Shown piece after piece: positions 50,758-60,456 of a stretch of 64,000 nt of DNA. Each line of letters begins with the position of its first letter. The stretch's first letter is position 1. Under the pieces are notes generated by a model. It made no database searches. It was not told where the DNA came from and saw only the letters and a program-made list of their open reading frames with translations. The position numbers and the translations under genes were made by a program. Origin of the DNA: Avichristensenella sp031549905 (GTDB lineage Bacteria > Bacillota > Clostridia > Christensenellales > Aristaeellaceae); assembly GCA_031549905.1 (NCBI GenBank), contig JAVBPC010000010.1, positions 1 through 64,000 on the forward strand. The letters are read 5' to 3'.

Positions 50758-52227
50758 TTAGCCTCTTGCGTGCCCGGCCAGATAGCCCCTATATTCGTTA
50801 AAGAAGTCCTCCGCTGCCTTTGTCATGAAAACGCACAGTTCATCCTGGTAGAAGGTGAGCTGCATTTTCAGCGTGCCCAAATAATCATCCACCGCGTAAA
50901 GGGTTCCCACCAGCGCATCGTCGGCAGCCCATGCGCCGGCCGCGATGGTTTGGTAATGGCGATCCCGCGTGCCGATCTTCTTGCCATAGTACAGTTCGGG
51001 GAACAGTTGGGCTTCATACCGGCCCATGCCCAGCCTCAGCGTATGTACGCCGGTTGGGTTTTCGTAGTGCAGCGTGCAGATATCATCGGTAATTTCCACG
51101 CGCATCCAGCGGAACCCGTACAGGTTCTCTTCAAAGTCATATGTCTTTCCTGAGAATTCGAAGGCGCGTGCGGTCGTTTTCGCACCGCAAGGCAGTGGAA
51201 GCGCCAGCGCTGCGATATGCTTGTGCAGGATTGCCTGCGCAAGGGTATCCTCGGGCAGCGCGAAATCGCTCATTTTGCCGAGCAGCGCGTAAAACGCGGC
51301 CAGCAGTTCATCCTCCGCGCCGGAAACCGCCTGCGTATCCGCTGTGGTGACCAGAATGGCATCGTACTTGGGCATGCAGAAAGCAAACTGGTTACCCATG
51401 CCAAAGCAGCCGAAGCCGCCGTCCCGGAGCATCCAAAACTGATATCCGTAGCCGTTGGCGACCCCTGACGCGGAGCGCGCCACGCTGTTATCAATCTGCT
51501 TGCTGGTAGCCGCCTGCATGTACGCCTTGCTGACCAGCTGCTTGCCTTCCCATGCGCCCTGGTTCATGCACAGCATCGCGAACCGCGCCAGGTCGCGGGG
51601 CGTGCACAGGACCCCGGAACCGGTCCAGGAGCCCCCTTCCGGCGCTAGAATGCAGTCTATATCCTTGGAGATGCCGATCGCATTCAGCACAGGCCGCATG
51701 TAGCCCAGAATGGGCATGCCCGCCAGCTTTTCCACCGCGCCGCACAGCACCGTCGTGCCTGCGGTGTCGTAGTGAAAAAACGCGCCGGGTTTGTGCTTGG
51801 GGTTTTTATCCGTAAAGAATGATTCTACAAAATTGGGGTCTTTGGATGTATAGGAGGTGCCCTCGTTGCATGTCGCCATCCTGAGCAGGTCTTCCACTGT
51901 CGCCTCCAGGGTGTAGCGGTGCGCATTTTCAGGAACATATTCCGGGAAGATATCCGCTACCCTGTCGGTGAGCTTCAGCTTCCCCTCATCAATCAGCATG
52001 CCCACCGCCACGGAAGTAAAGCTCTTGCTTACGGAATACATGCGGTGCCGGCGGTTTTCATCAAAGGGCGGCCAGTACCCTTCCGCAGCAACCTTTCCGT
52101 GCCGCAGCAGCAAAAAGCTGTGCATCGGATGGCGGAGGGCCTCCAGTGTTTGCAAAAACGCGTGTATGGCCCCCGATGGAATTCCGAGGCTTTCCGGTGA
52201 GGCAAAAACCAGATTGTTTCCCTGCAT
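50758..52227 (-). CDS. Serine hydrolase of the class C beta-lactamase-like family
   Basis: About 489 residues. ATG at 52227 has GGAGGG 7 bases upstream; 52242 is less likely. The Ser-x-x-Lys nucleophile is in MYSVSKSFTS. No signal peptide is visible, so the protein is probably cytoplasmic and acts as an esterase or amidase, not as an antibiotic-resistance enzyme. A C-terminal beta-rich domain (about residues 370-489) is extra. Deacylation of imported sugars is a plausible role given the operon (inference). Confidence 0.87.
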   Translation of the reverse strand: MQGNNLVFASPESLGIPSGAIHAFLQTLEALRHPMHSFLLLRHGKVAAEGYWPPFDENRRHRMYSVSKSFTSVAVGMLIDEGKLKLTDRVADIFPEYVPENAHRYTLEATVEDLLRMATCNEGTSYTSKDPNFVESFFTDKNPKHKPGAFFHYDTAGTTVLCGAVEKLAGMPILGYMRPVLNAIGISKDIDCILAPEGGSWTGSGVLCTPRDLARFAMLCMNQGAWEGKQLVSKAYMQAATSKQIDNSVARSASGVANGYGYQFWMLRDGGFGCFGMGNQFAFCMPKYDAILVTTADTQAVSGAEDELLAAFYALLGKMSDFALPEDTLAQAILHKHIAALALPLPCGAKTTARAFEFSGKTYDFEENLYGFRWMRVEITDDICTLHYENPTGVHTLRLGMGRYEAQLFPELYYGKKIGTRDRHYQTIAAGAWAADDALVGTLYAVDDYLGTLKMQLTFYQDELCVFMTKAAEDFFNEYRGYLAGHARG

Positions 52228-52257
52228 GGCTGCACCCTCCACATTGTGTTGATCTTT

Positions 52258-53448
52258 CTATTTTAGGCGCCGTTCCCTGCGCAACCCCAAATACAGCGTA
52301 AGCGCCGCAACAGCGAAAAGCGCAAACGGAATCAGCAGATAGGACACCCGCACCCCAAGCGCAACGTTTACCGACCCTACCGCGAGGTTGGACAGCATAT
52401 TCAGCATGCTGGCGATCATCCCCATCGTACCAAGGACGGATGATGTATTGCCGGGGAATGCCTCGCTGACCTGCACCAATACCGTTGGGTACAAGATGGA
52501 AAAAAACAGGCCAGCACCTGCAATGAGCCACAGCCCGCTCTTGCCCACCAGCACGCCGGCCAGGGTAATAGCCCCTGCCAGCACCGCAAATGCCGGAATC
52601 AAGTACCGGTGCCCAAAACGGGTAAGCAGCGGCGGAAACACCAGCTTGCCGGCAGTGGAACAAATGAAAAAGAGAAACAGGTAGTTTGCGCCGGTGCTTG
52701 TATCCACGCCGTAGCCTTCCCAAGCATAGTTCACAAACCAGTTGGTCGTCAAGGACTCGCTGATCAAATAGCAGCCCATTGTCAGAATAAAGAGCCAAAA
52801 GACGCGGGTTTGCATATATTGGCTGACCCGCTTGGATGCGCCGGGAGTGCCATCGGGAGTAACAATAACACCCTCCCCGCCGGGCAGTTTCACGCGCAGG
52901 AACACCGGCAACAGCACAAGCGATCCGCACGCGCCGATCAGAAACAGCGTACGCCAATCCATGCCCCCGGCCAAAGCATAGCCAATCACGGGCTTACAAA
53001 CTGCGCTGCCCAGGGCAAAAAACAGGTGAAACAGGTTCATGTGCGAAACCGCTGTCTTTGGAAAGAGCACCGGAACGATAGCGTTGCTGAGGATGGTCAG
53101 GCAGCCGAACCCCGCCCCCTGCACGAACGACAGCACGAGCAGCTGCCACAGGCTTTCCACGCCCGAAAACAGCAACCCTGATACCAGCACCAGAAAAAAA
53201 CCGAGCGCATACCCAGCCTTATAACCAAAGCGGCTTGCAATCTTTCCGGCGACAAAGTAAAAGAGCATATAGCCAAATGAAGAAATGAAAAAAACCATGG
53301 ATAGCGCGGAATCCATGAGGGCAAGCGTCTCTTTGATGGATACCGCCATAACGCCCTTCATATCGCCGAAAAAGGCGATAAACACCATGTTTGCGGCCAG
53401 CAGCGCAAAATAGTACCTGTTATGGGTCGGCTGGCGATCGTGTATCAT
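52258..53448 (-). CDS. MFS transporter
   Basis: 396 residues with about 12 membrane helices. The conserved inter-helix loop is AGKIASRFGYKAGYALG between helices 2 and 3. Sits between the ABC binding protein and the serine hydrolase on the same strand, 30 bases before the latter. It may export a breakdown product or import a related small sugar; substrate unknown. Confidence 0.88.
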   Translation of the reverse strand: MIHDRQPTHNRYYFALLAANMVFIAFFGDMKGVMAVSIKETLALMDSALSMVFFISSFGYMLFYFVAGKIASRFGYKAGYALGFFLVLVSGLLFSGVESLWQLLVLSFVQGAGFGCLTILSNAIVPVLFPKTAVSHMNLFHLFFALGSAVCKPVIGYALAGGMDWRTLFLIGACGSLVLLPVFLRVKLPGGEGVIVTPDGTPGASKRVSQYMQTRVFWLFILTMGCYLISESLTTNWFVNYAWEGYGVDTSTGANYLFLFFICSTAGKLVFPPLLTRFGHRYLIPAFAVLAGAITLAGVLVGKSGLWLIAGAGLFFSILYPTVLVQVSEAFPGNTSSVLGTMGMIASMLNMLSNLAVGSVNVALGVRVSYLLIPFALFAVAALTLYLGLRRERRLK

Positions 53449-53476
53449 ATCGCATACTACCTTCCGGCAAGAGGAT

Positions 53477-53507
53477 GGCAGCCCCGCGCGTAGAACACGG
53501 GACTGCC
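53477..53507 (-). terminator. GC-rich hairpin after the binding-protein gene
   Basis: GGCAGCCCCG (53477-53486) pairs with CGGGACTGCC (53498-53507), with one mismatch, and no T-run follows on the minus strand. Same position and type as the hairpin after the binding-protein gene at 5156-5187, so it probably stabilises mRNA or attenuates the downstream genes. Confidence 0.45.
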
Positions 53508-53541
53508 TGTGTTAATCAATGACAACCCAAGGATGTATTCG

Positions 53542-55071
53542 TTACTCCGCGATGGACAGCCCCTTCTCGGCCCTCCAAGCGTTCAGCTGTTTCTGCGCCT
53601 CATCCACGATCTTCTGCGCGCCGGAAGCTTCCAGCTTGGCAACGAACTCATCTACGATTTCGTCAACATTTTCAACAAAGCCAAACTTGAAGTTGACGGT
53701 GTATTCGCCCACAACGCTGGAGCAGGCGGCGATCTCGTTTTGCACCGGCGTGGTGTCGAACACAAAGCCCATGTTGGTATCCGCAATGGCCTGTTCATTG
53801 GCTTCGATCATCAACTCCGCAAAGTTCGCGGGGTAGGTGTTCGGCACGCGGGAGTGCATGAAGGAGCCGAGGTACGCGCCGTACCACTGATAGTAGCCGC
53901 GCGCGCTGGGGTCTTCATTGCGCAGGCCGGTGAAGTCGATCCTGCCGTCTTCCTGAACGGTGTAGTGTTCGCCTTCGATGCCGAAGCGGATGGTGGTGGC
54001 AACGTACGGGTCGGTGTTGACGAGCTCTAGCAGCATCAGCGCGCGCTCCGGGTTCTTGGAGGTAATGGAGATCGCGTTGGCCGCCTCGTGCAGGTAGTTG
54101 GTGGTGGCGACGGTGTTCTTGTTGCGAAGCAGCGCCGCGTCAAAGTTCTTGCTGGAATAATCCTTCTGCACATAGATGTAGCCGGAACCGTAGCTGAGGA
54201 TGGGCATTTTGCCTTCGCTGGTATAGGTACGGTTGGTATCAAAGTTCCACGCGTCAAACGGCATGATGTTGTCATCCACCAGCTGTTTGATGGTGTTGCA
54301 ATATTTCCGGTATTCATCCGTCGCGTAGAGGTTGAACACCGTCTCGCCCGCGCCCTTGCCCGCAAAGGCTTCGATGCCGGGAATGTTCACGACCGCGATG
54401 CTGTTGATGGTTTCATATTGGTTGTAGAAGTAAGGATCGGCAAACTCGCGCACCATGGGGATCGCGGAATCTTCCGGGTACTTCTCGTTGCGCTTCGCCT
54501 GCATCTCGTAGTACACGGGGATCAGGTCGTACATGGATACCCACTCCACAGCGCTCATGTCCACGCCGATATCGTTCAGCAGCGTCTCGTTGTAGATGAT
54601 GCCGGGGATGTTGCAGGAATCCTTGTAGCTGGGAACGGCGTAGATGTGGCCGTCCACATACATGGCGTTCCAGAAGTCCTGGGGAATCATGGCGTATGTT
54701 GCGGGCATGTATTCCGCAAGCAGATCCTCCAGCGGGATGAAGGCTTCCTTGCGCGAGTAATCCACATAGGGAAGCTGGCTTGATACACTCAGGATATCCA
54801 GCGTCTGTCCTGCGTTGACGTAGGTGGACATCTTTGTGCCGTATTCGCTGCCGGGAATCGGGTGAAAGTTCACGGTGGCGTTGATCTTCTCAAGGAAGTA
54901 CTCGTTCAGCTTTTCCCAAACCTGTTCCTGGTCCGGGTACGAATCGGCGATATAGTACCAGTCAAGCGTCACATGTTCCAGCTCGGCCGAGGCTGCGACA
55001 AGGCCGGCCAAAGAGCTGATGAGCATCACCAGTGCAAGTGCCAGGCCCTTGATGCGGGAATACCGTTTCAT
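53542..55071 (-). CDS. Extracellular solute-binding protein of the second carbohydrate importer
   Basis: 509 residues, LplA-like. GAAGGAGGAG lies 5-6 bases upstream of the start. The signal peptide is MKRYSRIKGLALALVMLISS...AASA, with an Ala-x-Ala cleavage site and no lipobox cysteine. Typical mature segments are YADTYPDQ-like at the N-terminus, and NAGQTLDILSVSS, EDLLAEYMPATY and TSKNPERALMLLELVNT later. Without a lipid anchor it would have to stay near the membrane another way. Delivers an oligosaccharide to the two permeases encoded just upstream. Confidence 0.92.
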   Translation of the reverse strand: MKRYSRIKGLALALVMLISSLAGLVAASAELEHVTLDWYYIADSYPDQEQVWEKLNEYFLEKINATVNFHPIPGSEYGTKMSTYVNAGQTLDILSVSSQLPYVDYSRKEAFIPLEDLLAEYMPATYAMIPQDFWNAMYVDGHIYAVPSYKDSCNIPGIIYNETLLNDIGVDMSAVEWVSMYDLIPVYYEMQAKRNEKYPEDSAIPMVREFADPYFYNQYETINSIAVVNIPGIEAFAGKGAGETVFNLYATDEYRKYCNTIKQLVDDNIMPFDAWNFDTNRTYTSEGKMPILSYGSGYIYVQKDYSSKNFDAALLRNKNTVATTNYLHEAANAISITSKNPERALMLLELVNTDPYVATTIRFGIEGEHYTVQEDGRIDFTGLRNEDPSARGYYQWYGAYLGSFMHSRVPNTYPANFAELMIEANEQAIADTNMGFVFDTTPVQNEIAACSSVVGEYTVNFKFGFVENVDEIVDEFVAKLEASGAQKIVDEAQKQLNAWRAEKGLSIAE

Positions 55072-55170
55072 TCAGACTCCTCCTTCAAAGTATTTCTTTT
55101 CAAAAACGACTCAATTTCCGTGAGCTGCCGGCGGCTGGAAATTTGCGCCGTAATTTACTGTGCATGCCTC

Positions 55171-56106
55171 TCACCCTTTGACGCTGCCGATGGTCATCCC
55201 CTTGATAAAGTAGCGCTGAAAGAAAGGGTAAGCAAACAGGATCGGAATGGTGCTGACGATGACGATCGCCATCCGGGTGCTTTCAGACGGCAGGTCCCTG
55301 AGCATCTGCGCGCCGTCCGGCGTACCGGCGTAGCTTGAATTTTCCTTGATAAAATCAAGCTTTTGCTGGATGCGCGTCAGCATGGTTTGCAGCGGCACCA
55401 GTTTGGCGTTCTCAATGTAAAGCATACCGGTGAACCATTCGTTCCACCTGCCAACGACGCTGAACAGCGCAATGGTCGCGAGGCCCGCCGTAAACAGCGG
55501 CATGACGACGCGCGCGTAGATATAGAAGTCATTTGCGCCGTCTATCTTGGCGGCGTCAAACAGCGCAGCGGGGATGGTGGTGGTAATAAAGGTGCGCAGG
55601 ATGATGACATTGAACGCGGAAACCAGCGAAGGCATCAGCACAAGAATCCAGAAGCTGTCAAACAGCTTTAGGTATCGGACGTTGATGATGTATGACGGGA
55701 CCAGTCCGCCGGAAAAGAGCATGGTAAAGAACAGCAGAAACAGGTACACGCGGCGGCAACCGAAATCCTCCTGCGCCAGAACGAAAGCATACAGCGACAT
55801 GATAAACAGGCCCAGCACAGTGCTGACAACTGTTACAAGAACAGTGACCTTGTAGGAATCAATGATCTGCGAGCCGGTCTTGAACAGCATCTCATAGGCG
55901 GAAAAGGAGATTTGCGACGGAAAGAAGGAAAACCCGTTGTAGGTGATGCTTTCCCCACTAGAGATGGAGATGATGGCAACCAGCAGCACCGGAATGACGG
56001 TCAGTATCGCGCAGATGCCAAGCGAAGCGCTGAATACAATGTTGGTCGCCGGTTTTACACGGTTTACGCGGCTGAAGGATGAGGCTTCTTCCATTTTTTT
56101 GCTCAT
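55171..56106 (-). CDS. Carbohydrate ABC transporter permease, LplC-like
   Basis: 311 residues with six membrane helices. EAA loop FDAAKIDGANDFYIYARVVMPL and C-terminal PFFQRYFIKGMTIGSVKG are diagnostic of this permease branch. It lies 11 bases after the partner permease and about 100 bases before the binding-protein gene. The start region has GGAGGAT about 5 bases upstream. Confidence 0.93.
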   Translation of the reverse strand: MSKKMEEASSFSRVNRVKPATNIVFSASLGICAILTVIPVLLVAIISISSGESITYNGFSFFPSQISFSAYEMLFKTGSQIIDSYKVTVLVTVVSTVLGLFIMSLYAFVLAQEDFGCRRVYLFLLFFTMLFSGGLVPSYIINVRYLKLFDSFWILVLMPSLVSAFNVIILRTFITTTIPAALFDAAKIDGANDFYIYARVVMPLFTAGLATIALFSVVGRWNEWFTGMLYIENAKLVPLQTMLTRIQQKLDFIKENSSYAGTPDGAQMLRDLPSESTRMAIVIVSTIPILFAYPFFQRYFIKGMTIGSVKG

Positions 56107-56117
56107 GCTTCATCCTC

Positions 56118-57071
56118 CTAAAACAGCGCAGATTCGGGGTCTACCCGGCGAATGATGAAGTTGGACAGCAGAATCAGGATGAACCCAACCACCGACTGAT
56201 ACAGGCCCGCCGCCGTCGACATGCCGGTGTTGTTCAGCTTCGTGAGCGCGCGGTATACATAGGTATCGATTACATCCGTCACCGGATACAGCATGCCGTT
56301 ATCCTGTGTAACATTATAGAAAAGGCCAAAGTCTCCCCGGAAGATATTGCCGATGTTTAGAATCAGCAGAATCGTCATGATCTGCCGCAGGTGGGGGATT
56401 GTGATATAGCGGGCCTGCTGCAATTTTGTTGCGCCATCCAGCACGGCCGCCTCGTAATACTCATCGGAAATGCCGGAAATAGACGCCAGGTATACGACCG
56501 CTGAATAACCCACGCCCTTCCACGCGTTTACCAGCACCAGCAGCCATGGCCATAATGGCCGGTAGGTATACCAGTTTCTGGTCGGATAACCGAGGGAAAC
56601 CATGATGCGGCTGAGATAACCGTCGCGCTGGCTCAGAAAAGCATACACGACGATTGACGCCACCGCCATGGACAGAAAGTGCGGCATCATAAACATGGTT
56701 TGCAGCGTTTTGGCAAGGCGTTTGGAATACAGTTCGTTGAGCAGGATGGCCAGAGACATCGACAGCACAACGTTTAGAATGATGAACACGACATTGTAGC
56801 AGACGGTGTTGCGCGTAATCGTCCATGCATCGGTTGTAGCAAAAAGGAACTCAAAGTTTTTGAACCGAATAAACGGACTGCAAAAAAAACCTTTCCGCAC
56901 GTTGAAATTCTGAAATGCCATCACCACGCCGAACATCGGCGCGTAGCAGAAAACCAGCAGGTAAAGCAGCCCTGGCAGCGCCATCACATGAAGCCGCCAG
57001 TAGCGTTTCATATGAAGCGCAATGCGCCCTGGGATGGGTTTCTTTTTGCGCTGCATCAGCGAGATCGACAT
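56118..57071 (-). CDS. Carbohydrate ABC transporter permease, LplB-like
   Basis: 317 residues with six membrane helices, the first being LHVMALPGLLYLLVFCYAPMFG. The EAA loop is YEAAVLDGATKLQQARYITIPHLRQ. Start 57071 has only a weak ribosome site (AAAGG, long spacing), and an in-frame ATG 5 codons on is possible. The 209-base gap before it (57072-57280) separates importer genes from the kinase gene and probably holds the regulated promoter, but I see only a poor sigma-A match. Confidence 0.92.
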   Translation of the reverse strand: MSISLMQRKKKPIPGRIALHMKRYWRLHVMALPGLLYLLVFCYAPMFGVVMAFQNFNVRKGFFCSPFIRFKNFEFLFATTDAWTITRNTVCYNVVFIILNVVLSMSLAILLNELYSKRLAKTLQTMFMMPHFLSMAVASIVVYAFLSQRDGYLSRIMVSLGYPTRNWYTYRPLWPWLLVLVNAWKGVGYSAVVYLASISGISDEYYEAAVLDGATKLQQARYITIPHLRQIMTILLILNIGNIFRGDFGLFYNVTQDNGMLYPVTDVIDTYVYRALTKLNNTGMSTAAGLYQSVVGFILILLSNFIIRRVDPESALF

Positions 57072-57280
57072 TCACATCAAAGCCTTTCATACCCGGCCCG
57101 GTTACTAGTGATTCCATGATATGCGCCCTTTTAAAGTGGCGCAATCATTAATAACCAATAAACCAGTAGAAATTATGGATGATTCGGTTAGTTTGTCCCG
57201 CTGTTAGCATATCGCGAGATAGCAAGCATGCCGGCGGAAAGCTATCCGCCCGTATGCCCGCCATCTGCGCGGCGTTCGCT

Positions 57281-59077
57281 TTATTCCCGCAATCCGTACG
57301 GAATCGTGATCACCGCATCCAGCCCGCCTGTCGCTATGGATTCGTAATGCAGCCCGTACGCATCGCCCATATTGAGATGGATGCGCTTGTCGACATTGCG
57401 GATGCCGATGCCGTATCTCTCGCTGCTTTCTCCGTCCCGCAGGATGTCATTGATCTGTTTTGCATCCACGTTGGATCCGTTATCCATGACGTGCACCATC
57501 AGCAGATCCCCCTCACGATGCGCAAAGGTGCGGATCTCCAGCTTGGCGTTATCCCGGAAGGCATGCAGCAGCGCGTTTTCCACAAGCGGCTGCAGGGTGA
57601 TCTGCGGAATCTGCACATCGCCATACGCCTCCGGAATATCGTTGATAAACGTAAATCGGTCCATGTAGCGCAAATGCTGAATCTGGATATACCGGTCCAG
57701 GTAAGCCAGCTCCTCCTTCAATGTCACCAATGTTCTTGAAAACTGGATGCTGTATTTGAGGATATCGATCAGCGCGGTTACCATGGTGGAGATGTCATCC
57801 TGTCCCGAAAGAAGCGCAATGCAGTTTACGGAATCCAGCGTGTTGTAAATAAAATGCGGATTGATCTGCGCCTGCAGCGCACGCAGTTCCGCCGCGCGCT
57901 TCTGCTCTCTCTCGTCATCCGCCTGCAGTGTCAAGGTGTGGATACGGTTTGACATGCGGTTATAGCTGTCGTACAGCAGGGTGATTTCATCGTGCGTATC
58001 CCTTTCCGGCTTGATGGGGGCCAGGGATTGCCCGCCTTCAACCCGTGACATGGTTTCAGATAGCTTCAGGATCGGCCTGGTCAGCCGCCTTGAAAACAGC
58101 CCGGAAATGAACAGGCCGACAAGCAACGTAACGGCAAGAAACAGCGCCACAAGCGGAATCAGCCCGCCCACATGCTGCCACATATCACTGCCGGGAACCA
58201 TGACGATGACCTTCCAGTCGTCATACAGTGAAACGCTGGTCACGCCATAGGAAACCTGGTTCAGTTTCATTGATACGCGTTCCTGTGATTCGCGCAAGGA
58301 GCTAAGCTTTTGGTATTCCCCTGACAAGGTGGTCCCTACGGGAAACATCGCCGGGTCATTGCTGGAAAGCACGGTATCCTGGTAGAGGAACAGCGCGACG
58401 GTGCGGTCCGTCACCTTTGCGCCCTGCAAAATTTTTTGCAGCCGCGCCTGGGGCACCTTGTGCAGTGTAACGCCTACGATTTGGTTGTATTTGGGGTTGG
58501 TGATGTAGATGTTTTTCTGCAAGTTGGAAAAAAAGACAGAACTGGCGTTTTCGGGGTCGATAAAGCAATATAAGAGGCTGTTTAGCTCCGCCGTTTTTTG
58601 GTACCATTCCTCATGCTGCGCATCCGCGGCGTTGAAAATATACTGATTATCGACGGCGGAGATGGAAAAGGAATGGACGCCCAGCCGCTGCGAAATGGGA
58701 AACTGGGGATCAACCAGCAGCACGGTATGTGTTCCATAGGATAACGACGTGGTGGGTGCGCCGGTATACATATAGAAGGTTTTGATCAGCGCATCCCGCT
58801 GCGAAAACTGCAAATCGGCCACGGTCCCACCGGTGAGGATGGATGAGACGGACTTGTCGCAGCAAAGGAAATACGCAGTCCTTTTCATATCGGCCAGGAT
58901 CGTATCCAGGCGCTGCGCGGTCTGTTCCGTCATATACTTCTGGTCAATTTCAATTCTTTCCTGAAGCGTCCGGCTGAAATAGATATATACAAAAGAACAG
59001 GCGACCAGCGTTACTGCGATGATCGCGGCGGTGATGTACAGAAATGTGCGCCTGCGGATGTTCTTTTTTGCCTGCAT
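57281..59077 (-). CDS. YesM-type sensor histidine kinase
   Basis: 598 residues. GGAGG lies 8 bases upstream. First membrane helix FLYITAAIIAVTLVACSFVYIYF, then an extracytoplasmic Cache-like domain (about residues 35-290), second helix LIPLVALFLAVTLLVGLFISG, a HAMP domain, the His_kinase motif QINPHFIYNTLDSVN (phospho-His near residue 405), and an ATPase domain with LVENALLHAF, MDNGSN and GIGIRNV. It senses an external sugar or bound binding protein and phosphorylates the regulator encoded just upstream. Confidence 0.95.
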   Translation of the reverse strand: MQAKKNIRRRTFLYITAAIIAVTLVACSFVYIYFSRTLQERIEIDQKYMTEQTAQRLDTILADMKRTAYFLCCDKSVSSILTGGTVADLQFSQRDALIKTFYMYTGAPTTSLSYGTHTVLLVDPQFPISQRLGVHSFSISAVDNQYIFNAADAQHEEWYQKTAELNSLLYCFIDPENASSVFFSNLQKNIYITNPKYNQIVGVTLHKVPQARLQKILQGAKVTDRTVALFLYQDTVLSSNDPAMFPVGTTLSGEYQKLSSLRESQERVSMKLNQVSYGVTSVSLYDDWKVIVMVPGSDMWQHVGGLIPLVALFLAVTLLVGLFISGLFSRRLTRPILKLSETMSRVEGGQSLAPIKPERDTHDEITLLYDSYNRMSNRIHTLTLQADDEREQKRAAELRALQAQINPHFIYNTLDSVNCIALLSGQDDISTMVTALIDILKYSIQFSRTLVTLKEELAYLDRYIQIQHLRYMDRFTFINDIPEAYGDVQIPQITLQPLVENALLHAFRDNAKLEIRTFAHREGDLLMVHVMDNGSNVDAKQINDILRDGESSERYGIGIRNVDKRIHLNMGDAYGLHYESIATGGLDAVITIPYGLRE

Positions 59078-59103
59078 TTCGATGCCTCCGTGGGCCGCGC
59101 CCT

Positions 59104-60192
59104 TTATAAATCACGGATCGCTATTTCCGTTTGCCCCTGCGCGCCGTACAAAAAAAGCATATTCCGGTACTCCGAAGGCGCCATGCCCGTTGCTTTCTTG
59201 AACATCTTTGTAAAATAGTCCGGTGTGATATATCCGGTTTGCGTGCTGATTTCCGTTATGCTTAGCGACAGGTTTTTCAGAAGTTCAACCGCCGCGCAGA
59301 TGCGAACCTTATGCATATGGGAAAGCATGCTGACGCCCTGATGCTGCTTGAACAGCGCACCGACATACACGGCGGACAGGTGCAGATAGTCGGCAATTTT
59401 CGTAACCGAAAGGTCCGGGTCTGCGTAGTTTTTTCCGATATAGTTAAGGATTAGCTGGATATAGGACTCCGCGGGCTTGACATGCTTGCCTAGCATATCA
59501 ATGCACCGGCGGTACAGCGTCTCCGTAAAGGCGAGGATGTTATCCACATTTTTCAGCCCATCATACTGCGCCAAAGAGGCGCGCCGCAGCTCCGACAGCT
59601 CGCCTTTGCGGAATGCCCTTTGGGACATCTGCTCAAACAGCACATTGATCACCAGCAGGCAGAAGCGCTTGATGTCGTCGATATGGATTTGGTTTCTGGC
59701 GATGGTATCAAAGAAGACCTTGTATGCATCACTATCGGTTTGATCCAGCAGATCGCTCATCACCGCCTGCATGTGCGTGCGGTCTGTCATCAGTGTGTTG
59801 TAGTATCGCTTCTTTTCGTACCCGGTCACGATTTGCCGGATTTTCTCCGTCAGCTGCATGATCAGTTCTTTTGTCAGCGGTTTCAGCAGGTAATCCTGCA
59901 CCCCATAGTTGATGGCTTTTTGCGCAAACTCAAAATCGCTGAACTCACTTAGGATAATGATATAGGTATCCACCATCGTGCTGCGCAGTTTCTGCGAAAA
60001 CTCCAGCCCGTTGAGGATAGGCATCTTGACATCCGAAATCACGATATCGGGCTTTTCCCGCATCGCAATTTCAAACGCGGCGGCGCCGTTATCCGCCTCA
60101 AACGGCGGATCAAACCCCAGTTGGGCCCACGGTATCATCGTGTTGATGCATTTTCTAACGAAAACGTCATCATCGACAATCAAAGCTTTCAT
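59104..60192 (-). CDS. YesN-type response regulator
   Basis: 362 residues. Receiver domain with acidic pocket VDDDV, phospho-Asp54 in ISDVKMPILNG and the lysine in LLKPLTKEL. A short linker leads to an AraC-type helix-turn-helix (LSVTKIADYLHLSAVYVGALFKQHQG; LSITEISTQTGYITPDYFTKMFKK). GAGGAG is 8 bases upstream of the start. First gene of the leftward operon, 26 bases ahead of its cognate kinase; probably activates the importer and perhaps the divergent GH4 genes. Confidence 0.95.
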   Translation of the reverse strand: MKALIVDDDVFVRKCINTMIPWAQLGFDPPFEADNGAAAFEIAMREKPDIVISDVKMPILNGLEFSQKLRSTMVDTYIIILSEFSDFEFAQKAINYGVQDYLLKPLTKELIMQLTEKIRQIVTGYEKKRYYNTLMTDRTHMQAVMSDLLDQTDSDAYKVFFDTIARNQIHIDDIKRFCLLVINVLFEQMSQRAFRKGELSELRRASLAQYDGLKNVDNILAFTETLYRRCIDMLGKHVKPAESYIQLILNYIGKNYADPDLSVTKIADYLHLSAVYVGALFKQHQGVSMLSHMHKVRICAAVELLKNLSLSITEISTQTGYITPDYFTKMFKKATGMAPSEYRNMLFLYGAQGQTEIAIRDL

Positions 60193-60385
60193 GTGCGGAT
60201 CTCCTCTGTGCGGTCTCCTCCGGTCACTAAAGCGGACAGTTTAGCTTCCGCCTGTTCTTCTTTTGTGCTGGTAGTTATGGTTGTAATCGCATCAATTGTA
60301 CCATACATTTTTAGGCTTATCCATCAAAAAACAAGAAAGCCTTACTTTGGCGGGGTTTTCTTTAAAATTTCTGCCGACCGCGCCA

Positions 60386-60414
60386 TTGTCCTTGTCACAG
60401 CCGAACAATATAAT
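60386..60414 (+). promoter_or_regulatory. Promoter of the GH4-epimerase-DapA operon
   Basis: -35 TTGTCC (60386-60391), 17-base spacer, perfect -10 TATAAT (60409-60414), 43 bases before the GH4 start. The divergent region 60193-60385 likely binds the AraC-type regulator, but I cannot define an operator. Confidence 0.7.
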
Positions 60415-60456
60415 AACAGGTAAATGGAAACGCCACATTGTCAGGGAGGCGCAAAA

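Noticed and set aside
50758..52227. Antibiotic-resistance beta-lactamase
   Set aside because: It has the SxxK motif but no signal peptide and sits in a sugar operon; the family is mostly esterases and amidases.
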